DNA of 64,000 nucleotides, taken from assembly GCA_024707255.1 (NCBI GenBank), contig JANQAC010000002.1:56001-120000 (forward strand), written 5' to 3'. This DNA comes from Asticcacaulis sp. (lineage in GTDB: Bacteria > Pseudomonadota > Alphaproteobacteria > Caulobacterales > Caulobacteraceae). Positions 1 to 7,372 of the stretch are shown in pieces. The position numbers were made by a program, and so were the translations under genes. Within the stretch, counting starts at the first letter, position 1. Every line of letters begins with the position of its first letter. Under the pieces are notes generated by a model that worked only from the letters and a program-made list of their open reading frames with translations, ran no database searches and was not told the DNA's origin.

Positions 1-101
1 ATCTGTCGCGCATGATCACCGGCATCGTCCTGCCAGTCGATGCCGGCCTGACGGCGGGCAATCCGGTACTGGCCGCGGAACTGACCCTGGAAGCATTCTG
101 A
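1..101 (+). CDS. SDR-family oxidoreductase, C-terminal end only
   Basis: Only the last 32 codons are in the window (frame begins at base 3, stop TGA at 99-101). The peptide contains ITGIVLPVDAGLTAG, the usual C-terminal signature of classical short-chain dehydrogenases/reductases, where the segment lies near the cofactor and subunit interface. The stop overlaps the next start (TGATG), so the gene is translationally coupled to the PLP enzyme that follows. Substrate cannot be told from this fragment. A role in oxidising or reducing a product of the D-amino-acid genes downstream is inference from position only. Confidence 0.75.
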   Translation, partial: LSRMITGIVLPVDAGLTAGNPVLAAELTLEAF

Positions 102-1378
102 TGGCGCTCGATCTCGACCCCATACTCGACTTGCCCCTGACGGCACGCATCAAGGGGCTGCCTGCGTCCGCCGAAGGCTTGCCTCTGCGCGAGGCCGGCG
201 CGCAGGGCTGGAAACTGCTCGATGGCTCGATCCCAATGTCGGCGGCGGTGATCCGCAGCAGTGTGCTGACGAAAAATCTGAATGCTTTCCAGACCTATAT
301 CGATCAGGCAGGCGCGAAACTGGCGCCGCACGGCAAGACCAGCATGTGCCCGCAACTCTTCGACCGCCAGTTGGAAGCCGGTGCCTGGGGTATGACGGTG
401 GCGACGGTTTCCCAGGCGAATACGGCGCTGGATTTCGGGGTCCAAAACCTGCTGATCGCCAATGAACTGGTCGGGGAGGCTGAGATTCGCGCCTTGTCGG
501 CCCGCCAGGACGCGGCACCCGATACATTGATCCTCAGCCTAGTCGACAGCCTGGCGGGCGTAGAACGGCTGGAAGCGATCCTGACAAGCGCTGGCGCCAA
601 AAGACCTTTCCAGATGATGGTCGAACTCGGTCTTTCCGGTGGGCGGACGGGGGCGCGTACGCGTGACCTGGCGCTGGAAATTGCCCGCTGTGTGGCGCGA
701 TCGCCTAAACTCACCTTGCGCGGTGTCGAAGGCTATGAAGGCCTGATCGTCACTGACGATGCCAAGGCGGATGCCACCCGCGTCAATGCCTTCCTCGATG
801 ACCTGCTGGGCCTGTTCGATACCTGCCATGCCGAAGGGCTGTTTACCGGCGAGCCTGTCATCAGCGCCGGCGGTTCGGCCTATTTCGACCTGGTGGCGCG
901 CGGCCTGAAAACCGAGGGCATTACGCCCTTGCTGCGCAGCGGCTGTTACCTGACCCATGATACCGGTTTCTACAACAAGCTGTTGGCCCATGTCGGTGAG
1001 CGTGAGGTGCTTGGTCCGGCACCGGCGCTTCAACCCGCGCTTGAGGTCTGGGCTCAGATCGTTTCCCATCCGGAGCCCGACCTGATCATCGTCAATGCCG
1101 GCCGCCGCGACCTGTCAGACGATTCTGCCCTGCCCAAGGTCGAATACCATGCCGTGCCGGGCGAGGGCGCCAAGGCGCAGGCCGTTAAGGGCTGGTCATT
1201 TTTCCGCATGAACGACCAGCATGGCTATATCCGTCTGCCGCACGGCGCTCAGGTCAACATCGGCGACTATGTCGGCCTTGGCATCTCGCATCCCTGCACC
1301 ACCTTTGACCGCTGGCCGGTCATTCTCGAAGTCGATGACGCTTATTCAGTCATCGGCGCGCTGAAGACGTTTTTCTAA
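101..1378 (+). CDS. D-serine deaminase-like / D-threonine aldolase-family PLP enzyme (amino acid deaminase)
   Basis: A 425-residue fold-type III PLP protein (alanine racemase N-terminal-like barrel, then a D-serine-dehydratase-like C-terminal domain). The likely Schiff-base lysine is K79 in APHGKTSMCP. The glycine-rich GGSAYFD and the late SHPCTTFDRW segment, which matches the zinc-binding His/Cys pair of D-serine dehydratase-like enzymes, are present. Expected role: deamination or aldol cleavage of a D-amino acid in the cytoplasm. It starts on the ATG overlapping the upstream stop and is followed 12 bases later by the D-aminoacylase gene, which would supply free D-amino acids. The exact substrate (D-Ser, D-Thr or another) is not decided by the sequence. 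Confidence 0.85.
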   Translation: MALDLDPILDLPLTARIKGLPASAEGLPLREAGAQGWKLLDGSIPMSAAVIRSSVLTKNLNAFQTYIDQAGAKLAPHGKTSMCPQLFDRQLEAGAWGMTVATVSQANTALDFGVQNLLIANELVGEAEIRALSARQDAAPDTLILSLVDSLAGVERLEAILTSAGAKRPFQMMVELGLSGGRTGARTRDLALEIARCVARSPKLTLRGVEGYEGLIVTDDAKADATRVNAFLDDLLGLFDTCHAEGLFTGEPVISAGGSAYFDLVARGLKTEGITPLLRSGCYLTHDTGFYNKLLAHVGEREVLGPAPALQPALEVWAQIVSHPEPDLIIVNAGRRDLSDDSALPKVEYHAVPGEGAKAQAVKGWSFFRMNDQHGYIRLPHGAQVNIGDYVGLGISHPCTTFDRWPVILEVDDAYSVIGALKTFF

Positions 1379-1390
1379 GAGTACCCGCCT

Positions 1391-2863
1391 ATGTCACCTG
1401 TACCTGCCGATATTCTCCTGCGCGATGGCCTTGTCTTCGATGGCAGTGGTGACGCACCTTTCCGGGCGGATATCGCCATCCGCGACGGACTGGTCATCGC
1501 GATCGGCGACCTGCCCCACCTTTCGGCGCGTAAATGCTTCGACCTCGCGGGAAAGGCTGTGGCGCCCGGTTTTATCGACGTTCATTCGCACGATGATTAC
1601 GCGTGCATCCGTCAGCCGGAAATGACGGCCAAGATCAGCCAGGGCGTGACGACGGTCGTGGTCGGCAATTGCGGCCTCTCGATTGCGCCGCTGCGTTTCC
1701 CGAACGAACCGGAAGAACCCTTCAACCTGCTGGGTGACTCAAGGGCCTTTGCCTATTCCAGCTTTGCCGACTACGCGACGGCGATCGATCAGGCGCGGCC
1801 GGCGGTCAATGTGGCGGCGATGGTGGGCCATACCACCTTGCGCCAGATTTGTTTGCCAGACCTCAAAAAGGCCGCCTCCCCGGTCGAACGCAAGCAGATG
1901 CAGGCTTTGTTGGCCGAGGCACTGGAGGCAGGTGCCGCAGGTATGAGTTCCGGCGTCTATTATCCGCCGGCCGCCGCCGCCGATCTCGATGAACTGACCG
2001 CCCTGGCGGAGACGGTAAGCGCTCACGGCGGCGTCTATGCCACGCATATTCGCAGCGAATATGACGGCATTCTCGAAGCCTTGGAAGAGGCATTCACGAC
2101 CGCCAGCCCGACCCAGACACCGCTGATTATTTCGCACCACAAGTGCGCGGGGGTGCGCAACTGGGGGCGCTCGGTCGAGACGCTGGGCCTGATAGACAAG
2201 GCGGCGAAAGCCCAGCCGGTCGCCATGGATTGCTATCCCTATACGGCCGGATCATCGGTGCTGAATCCCGACCTGTGCGACGGTGAGATCAAGGTGCTGA
2301 TCAATTCGTCGGAAACCCATCCGGACCAGGCCGGGCGTTATCTCCATGATATCGCCGGTGAATGGGGCATTAGCGAACGCGACGCTGCCGTTCGGCTGCT
2401 GCCGGGCTATGCCTGCTACTTCCAGATTCACGAAGACGATATGCGCCGGATTTTGGCGCATCCGCTGTGCATGGTTGGTTCCGACGGCCTGCCAAATGAC
2501 AAGAACCCGCATCCGCGCCTGTGGGGCACCTTCCCGCGCGTGCTGGGGCATTATGCCCGTGAAGAGAAGCTGTTCCCGCTGGCCGAGGCGATTGCCAAAA
2601 TGACCGGGTTGCCGGCCAAGCGCTTTGGCTTCCATGATCGCGGCCGGATCACCATTGGCATGGCGGCGGATATCACCGTCTTTGACGCCGATACCGTGGC
2701 TGACCGCGCCACTTTTGAGAAACCGGTGCAGATTTCGGCCGGCATCGAAGAGGTTTTCGTCAACGGCGTCCATAGCTGGTCGCACGGGCAGGGGCTGGCG
2801 CGCGCCGGCGGCTTCCTGTCACACAAGACAATCGCAGCCGCAACCGCCATAGCTGGCGAATAA
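1391..2863 (+). CDS. N-acyl-D-amino-acid deacylase (D-aminoacylase), amidohydrolase family
   Basis: A 490-residue amidohydrolase. The metal-binding HSH (H65, H67) lies in FIDVHSHDDY, the cysteine ligand typical of D-aminoacylases is C94 in VGNCGLS, and the catalytic aspartate is D365 in MVGSDGLPND. N- and C-terminal strands form the usual flanking beta-sandwich. It hydrolyses N-acyl-D-amino acids to a carboxylate and a free D-amino acid in the cytoplasm; no signal peptide is visible. Together with the preceding PLP deaminase it makes a two-step D-amino-acid salvage route. Length is normal for the family. Confidence 0.9.
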   Translation: MSPVPADILLRDGLVFDGSGDAPFRADIAIRDGLVIAIGDLPHLSARKCFDLAGKAVAPGFIDVHSHDDYACIRQPEMTAKISQGVTTVVVGNCGLSIAPLRFPNEPEEPFNLLGDSRAFAYSSFADYATAIDQARPAVNVAAMVGHTTLRQICLPDLKKAASPVERKQMQALLAEALEAGAAGMSSGVYYPPAAAADLDELTALAETVSAHGGVYATHIRSEYDGILEALEEAFTTASPTQTPLIISHHKCAGVRNWGRSVETLGLIDKAAKAQPVAMDCYPYTAGSSVLNPDLCDGEIKVLINSSETHPDQAGRYLHDIAGEWGISERDAAVRLLPGYACYFQIHEDDMRRILAHPLCMVGSDGLPNDKNPHPRLWGTFPRVLGHYAREEKLFPLAEAIAKMTGLPAKRFGFHDRGRITIGMAADITVFDADTVADRATFEKPVQISAGIEEVFVNGVHSWSHGQGLARAGGFLSHKTIAAATAIAGE

Positions 2864-2884
2864 CCGTTACAGGGGGAAACACTG

Positions 2885-4152
2885 ATGCCGACACCTGGCC
2901 TTTCATCCGCCGCGAATGCACCTGAGAAGACCCCTGGGGGGCGGTGCTGATGTTCTGCGGCCTGTTCGCCATCTTCGGCTTCGTCACCTGGCTGAACGGC
3001 CCGCTGATCACCTTCTCCAAGCTGGCCTTTTCCTTGAGCGATGTCGAAGCCTTCCTGGTGCCGTCGGTCTTCTATCTCTCCTATTTCTTCCTGGCCCTGC
3101 CCTCGGCCTTTATCCTGCGCAAGACCGGCATGAAGGCCGGCATGGCGCTGGGGCTTCTGATGATGGCCGTGGGCGCCGCCGGCTTCGGCCAGTTCGCCTC
3201 CATGCGAATGTTCCCGCCGACGCTGGTATCGCTGTTCATTATCGGCGCCGGTCTCTCCCTGCTGCAAACGGCGTCCAACCCCTATATTTCCGTGCTGGGG
3301 CCCATCGAATCGGGCGCGCAGCGCATCGCCTTGCTCGGTATCTTCAACAAGCTGGCCGGCGCCGCCGCCCCCTTCGTCATCGGCACCCTGATCCTAAATG
3401 GCATCGGCCAGATGCAGGCCCAGGTCGACGCCGCCCCCACCACCGCCGCGCGAGACCTGCTGCTTAATGCCTTCGCGGCCCGCATCCACATGCCCTATCT
3501 GGTCATGGGCGCCTTCCTCGCCTTGATCGCTTTCCTGGTCTACAAGTCGCCCCTGCCCAATATCAGCGATGACGCCAATCCCGGCACCGGCAAGGGCTTC
3601 TGGGCCGCCCTGCCGCAGATGGTCTTCGGCTTCCTGGCCATCTTCTTCTATGTCGGCGTCGAGGTCATGGCTGGCGATGCCGTCGGCACCTATGGCAACG
3701 GCTTCCACCTGCCGGTCGACAAGACCATCTTCTTCACCAGCTACACCATGGTCGGCATGTTGATCGGCTATATCTGCGGCCTGATCGCCATTCCGCGCTT
3801 CATAAGCCAGGAACGCTACCTCGTTTTCTCGGCCGTGCTCGGTATCCTCTTCAGCATCGGTGCCTTCCTGACAAAAGACTATGTCTCCGTCGCCTTCGTC
3901 TTCGCGCTCGGCTTTGCCAACGCCATGATGTGGCCGGCCATCTTCCCGCTCGGCATCCGCGGCCTGGGCAAGCTGACCGAGTTCGGCGCCGCCTTCCTGG
4001 TCATGGGCATTATCGGCGGCGCGGCCATCCCGCAGCTTTTTGCCCACCTCAAAGACCAGTACGGCTTCCAGCTCGTCTTCCTCTGCCTCATGGTCCCCTG
4101 TTATGCCTATATCCTCCTGTTTGGCGTGCTGGCGGGACGTAAAGCAAAATAA
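2885..4152 (+). CDS. FucP/GluP-type sugar MFS permease (frameshifted near the 5' end)
   Basis: A 12-segment major facilitator of the fucose/glucose-galactose:H+ symporter type. The diagnostic QTASNPYISVLGP stretch and FNKLAGA after helix 4 are clear. The best start is ATG 2885, seven bases after the strong Shine-Dalgarno AGGGGGA, but that frame reads MPTPGLSSAANAPEKTPGG and stops at once. The transporter frame opens only at GTG 2944. Adding one G to the G6 run at 2936-2941 joins the two into ...TPGGAVLMFCGLF, so I annotate from 2885 and suspect a base-call error. Likely imports a neutral or amino sugar. It lies between the D-aminoacylase and the RpiR regulator gene. Confidence 0.85.
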
Positions 4153-4170
4153 GGTCGTGTTGATATATGG

Positions 4171-4185
4171 TGTAGTTTTGCTACA
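4171..4185. promoter_or_regulatory. RpiR-type operator, TGTAGTTTTGCTACA
   Basis: A TGTAG-N5-CTACA inverted repeat, centred 16 bases before the rpiR start codon. It differs at only two of 15 positions from the palindrome at 7062-7076 in front of the alpha-galactosidase gene. RpiR-family proteins such as HexR bind TGTA/TACA-ended palindromes, so autoregulation is the simplest reading (inference). Confidence 0.65.
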
Positions 4186-4193
4186 AGGCAGGC

Positions 4194-5081
4194 ATGACTG
4201 TATTGAATGACATCCTGACCACCATCCGCGAACGTGCCCCGCATGAAGAGGGCGTTAATCTGAAAATCGGCGAGGAAATCCTGCGTGACCCGGCCATGGT
4301 GGTCGATGTCAGCATCAAGAGCTTCGCCAGCCGTATCGGGGTCAGCGAACCGTCGGTGATACGTTATTGCCGGTCGATCGGCTGCGATGGCTTTAAGGAG
4401 TTCAAGAAGCACCTTGCGCAGTCCCTGGTACTGGAACAGAAATTCGCCAAGGCCCCCACCTCGGTCGGCGGTGAGGAGGGCAGCAGCCAGACCGGCGACG
4501 AACGCTTCGACCGCCTCACCACCAGCGTTGCCATCGCTCTGCGCTCAGTCAGCGAAACCGAACATTTCGAGCAGATCGACGCGGCGGCGAAGACGCTGAT
4601 GGCGTCTCCCATGATCGCCGTTTTCGGCCTGGGTGGTTCGTCCGCAACCCTGGCCATGGAGGCGCAGAACCGTCTGTTTCGCTTAGGCTTGCGCGTTGTC
4701 GCCCACGTCGATAGCTATATGCAGCGGATGACGGCCGCCACACTGAAAAAGGGCGATACCGTCCTGATTATCTCAGCCACCGGCCAGCCCGAAACCCATG
4801 CCGAAAGCGCCCGCATCGCCCGCAGCTACGGGGCGACCTGCATCGCCATGGCGCCGCTGAAAAGCCCTTTGGCCAAAGCCTCGGATATCCTGATCCCGAT
4901 CGAGTTGGCGACGGATGTACCCTATCATCAACCCAATCCGGTGCGTTTCGCCCAACTGTTTGTGCTCGACTGCATCGCCGATCGTGTGGCTCTGATCCTG
5001 GGCCGGCCGGCGATGGAAACTCTGCGCCGGGTGTCCTCCGCCGTTTCGCCGCAACAGCATTACCTGCCTACGGGCGATTAA
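4194..5081 (+). CDS. RpiR/MurR-family transcriptional regulator (HTH + SIS)
   Basis: A 295-residue regulator. Residues about 1-77 form the RpiR helix-turn-helix domain (SIKSFASRIGVSEPSVIRYCRSIG is the recognition region, within 25-50). Residues about 125-260 form a sugar-isomerase (SIS) domain with GLGGSSATLA and the ISATGQPETHA loop, which binds a phosphosugar effector in this family. Its own start lies nine bases after a 15-base palindrome, and the same palindrome precedes the convergent alpha-galactosidase gene two kilobases away, so it probably controls both. The 3' end overlaps the end of that convergent gene by 14 bases. Confidence 0.9.
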   Translation: MTVLNDILTTIRERAPHEEGVNLKIGEEILRDPAMVVDVSIKSFASRIGVSEPSVIRYCRSIGCDGFKEFKKHLAQSLVLEQKFAKAPTSVGGEEGSSQTGDERFDRLTTSVAIALRSVSETEHFEQIDAAAKTLMASPMIAVFGLGGSSATLAMEAQNRLFRLGLRVVAHVDSYMQRMTAATLKKGDTVLIISATGQPETHAESARIARSYGATCIAMAPLKSPLAKASDILIPIELATDVPYHQPNPVRFAQLFVLDCIADRVALILGRPAMETLRRVSSAVSPQQHYLPTGD

Positions 5082-7047
5082 CGGGCGTCATATCCAGCGT
5101 CAGTACCTCGAAAGGTTTCAGATGCAGGGTGACGGGCTTGCCGGCTGTCAGCGTCATAGTTGGTGTCTTGGCGCCTTTCCGGGGACTGCGGGCTGTGTAG
5201 ATCGTGGCGGCATCCATTGGCAATTCGAGCGCGATGCCGATATCCACCGCGAAGTCCTGCGCCTTGTCGGACGGATTGCGGAGGGTGATGATGCCCTTCC
5301 GCGGTGCCCAGGCCGCCCAGCCATAGACATCCAGCCGGCCGGGATCGCCGCCGATCCAGTGCGTATCCTTCAGCACATCGGCATTGGCGCGCGACCAGTC
5401 TGCCGCCTCGGCGAGATTATCCCAGTCCGCGGGTTTCAGCAGGGACGGCGTGATATACATTTCCTGAAGGGCCGTGCCACTGCCGAAATAGGAGTGAATT
5501 TCGTCGGCGAACTCCTGTTTCGGGTCGCTGTCCAGACCAATCGCGTGCTGAGCATAGATCAGACCATGCACCATGAGCGAGTTGAGAGGGAACAGCGGCC
5601 CGCCGATAACGATATTCTGGTAGGTTTCGCGATCGCGATAGGTCATCCATCGCTGTCGGGGGGAGCCTACACCTGTGAAGGCATGGTCCTGGCCGCCGTG
5701 CCAGATGGAATCGGCGTACATCAGCCAGGCGGGCGAGGGGTAGGTGCCTGTAGTGACATTGATGAACAGGTCTGGACGGGCTTTGCGCAGGTCATCGATC
5801 AGATGGATGGCAGCGTCGAAATCACTGTTGAACCGGCTGCCGGGAAAGACCTTGGCGGCATTACCTGTGCCATCGAGTTTGAACTGGTTGACGCCCTGAG
5901 TGGTGACCAGGTCGAGCGTGACCTTACGGAAATTATCGTAATACTTTGGGCCGGAGAGGGCGAAGCCGCCATCAATAATCTCATAGCCGGTGTTCGGCAC
6001 ATTGGCGATGCGCGCCGCCTTGTTCTTGTTGTAGCCGCCCCATGGCGACAGCCAGGCGCCTGGCGCCGCACCATATTGGGCGGCGGCGTCGCGCAGCGGG
6101 ATGAAGCCGTTCGGAAAGGCCTTGCTGAACGCCCATTGGCCGCTGAGATCGTCCCAGCCATCATCCAGCAGGAAGGAATCGATCTTGACGCCGCGTTTGA
6201 CGGCCAGTGCCTCACCAAAAGCATGGATGCGGTCCAGTGCGTCGGCTTCGGTATAGGTGGTGTCGTATCCGATGTCGTACCAGGAATTATAATGCAGGAA
6301 GGTGCGGTAGGGATGGGCGCGCTCCGCCTCGATATAGCTCAGGAAGTCGCGCCGCAACTGGCCCGGCGCGGTGACGCCGATGACTGCGGAGTAGCTCAGG
6401 CTCTGGCCTTTGCGCAGAGGCAGGGCATTGTCGATCTGCGTCCATGCCTCGTCTGATTCCACAATGGCATGACTGTAGGCGAGCGGATTTTCAAACATCA
6501 CATAATCATTGCCGGCAATGACCGGTGAGCCGTTGACCTTGCCGCAAATTTCCGCCCCAGGTGCATTCAGACCCATCAGGCGAACCTGGGGGATCATCTC
6601 ATCCTGCTTCAGCGCCGTGATGGTGACGACTTCACGCACATATTTGGCCCCTTCGGGCTGAATCAGCCGCCAGTCAATGCGCAGCCGGTTCTCTTTGTCG
6701 ATAAAAGTGCCTTGGATTTCCTGCCGCACTTGCATTTCGGAATGGCGGGAAGCCTTTGCGTCACCGGGCAGGGTTACGACGCGCAAGGGGGCGTCAAGGG
6801 TCAGATCGGCCAGGGTCAGGGTCTGGCCTGTGTTCAGCGAGACCGTGAAAGGTGCAGTGACGATCAGGGTGCGGTCGTTAAGCTTGTCGGAAAACCGGAA
6901 ATCCGCCACCTGTCCCCCATCTGCCGTCCAGGTCAGGGCGGCGTTCTGGTTGCCGAAGGACTGTTGGTCACCGGCAAAGGCTGCCGAATGTGGTCCGGGC
7001 AGGCTCAGGAGCGCCAGAAGCGAGACACAGGCTTTGATAGGCGACAT
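5068..7047 (-). CDS. Exported alpha-galactosidase-like glycosidase (clan GH-D, GH36-like)
   Basis: 659 residues with a Sec signal peptide (residues 1-25, ending near SAAFAG). An N-terminal beta-sandwich (about 30-250) leads into a TIM barrel with LLDDGWDD (D295/D296), the PGAWLSPWGGYN strand and QFKLDGTGN, where D392 is the likely nucleophile; a small C-terminal beta domain ends at LTLDMTP. Clan GH-D enzymes remove terminal alpha-galactosyl (or alpha-GalNAc) residues. Some Bacteroidetes relatives carry the misleading label enterotoxin. It is divergent from a TBDR gene and carries an RpiR-type operator 15 bases before its start, so it should act in the periplasm on imported oligosaccharides. 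Confidence 0.8.
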   Translation of the reverse strand: MSPIKACVSLLALLSLPGPHSAAFAGDQQSFGNQNAALTWTADGGQVADFRFSDKLNDRTLIVTAPFTVSLNTGQTLTLADLTLDAPLRVVTLPGDAKASRHSEMQVRQEIQGTFIDKENRLRIDWRLIQPEGAKYVREVVTITALKQDEMIPQVRLMGLNAPGAEICGKVNGSPVIAGNDYVMFENPLAYSHAIVESDEAWTQIDNALPLRKGQSLSYSAVIGVTAPGQLRRDFLSYIEAERAHPYRTFLHYNSWYDIGYDTTYTEADALDRIHAFGEALAVKRGVKIDSFLLDDGWDDLSGQWAFSKAFPNGFIPLRDAAAQYGAAPGAWLSPWGGYNKNKAARIANVPNTGYEIIDGGFALSGPKYYDNFRKVTLDLVTTQGVNQFKLDGTGNAAKVFPGSRFNSDFDAAIHLIDDLRKARPDLFINVTTGTYPSPAWLMYADSIWHGGQDHAFTGVGSPRQRWMTYRDRETYQNIVIGGPLFPLNSLMVHGLIYAQHAIGLDSDPKQEFADEIHSYFGSGTALQEMYITPSLLKPADWDNLAEAADWSRANADVLKDTHWIGGDPGRLDVYGWAAWAPRKGIITLRNPSDKAQDFAVDIGIALELPMDAATIYTARSPRKGAKTPTMTLTAGKPVTLHLKPFEVLTLDMTPVNRP

Positions 7048-7061
7048 CAGTTTTCCTTTTT

Positions 7062-7076
7062 TGTAGCTTCGCTACA
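7062..7076. promoter_or_regulatory. Perfect RpiR-type palindrome TGTAGCTTCGCTACA
   Basis: TGTAGC-TTC-GCTACA is perfectly symmetrical in both arms and lies just before the alpha-galactosidase start codon on the minus strand, where a bound protein would block transcription or translation start. Another GCTACA half site follows at 7085-7090. Compare the site at 4171-4185 in front of rpiR. Confidence 0.7.
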
Positions 7077-7303
7077 TTATATGGGCTACAATTTTCGAAT
7101 AAGTCAATTTCGAAATTGACGCCTTGAGGCTGCATGTATTGGTGGTGGCTGTAACCAGGCCGCTAGAGGTGAAAATATTGGAAAATGAAAGAAAATTCCT
7201 GCTTGTTGCGTGATTTGCCTCTGGTCTCAGTATTGCGGAATTGCAACAGATGGACTTTTAATTGTCATATAATTTCAGGGAATGTGTAACGGAGTTTGAC
7301 ATT

Positions 7304-7341
7304 TGTAGCGAATGTAGCATCATCCATGTAGCTCGTGTAGC
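7304..7341 (+). promoter_or_regulatory. Four TGTAGC half-sites in two direct-repeat pairs before a TBDR gene
   Basis: TGTAGC occurs at 7304, 7313, 7327 and 7336. Members of each pair are separated by three bases (GAA and TCG), which is the spacer length of the inverted palindrome at 7062-7076, and the two pairs are 23 bases apart, close to two helical turns. The cluster ends 31 bases before the TBDR start codon. The rest of the 325-base divergent region 7048-7372 is AT-rich with no gene that I can see. Confidence 0.55.
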
Positions 7342-7372
7342 TGGGAACAGATAAAAAAGGGATGATAAGAGG

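Noticed and set aside
5122..6456. A 444-codon plus-strand open frame antisense to the alpha-galactosidase-like gene
   Set aside because: The minus strand encodes a signal peptide and catalytic motifs; the plus-strand product resembles nothing.
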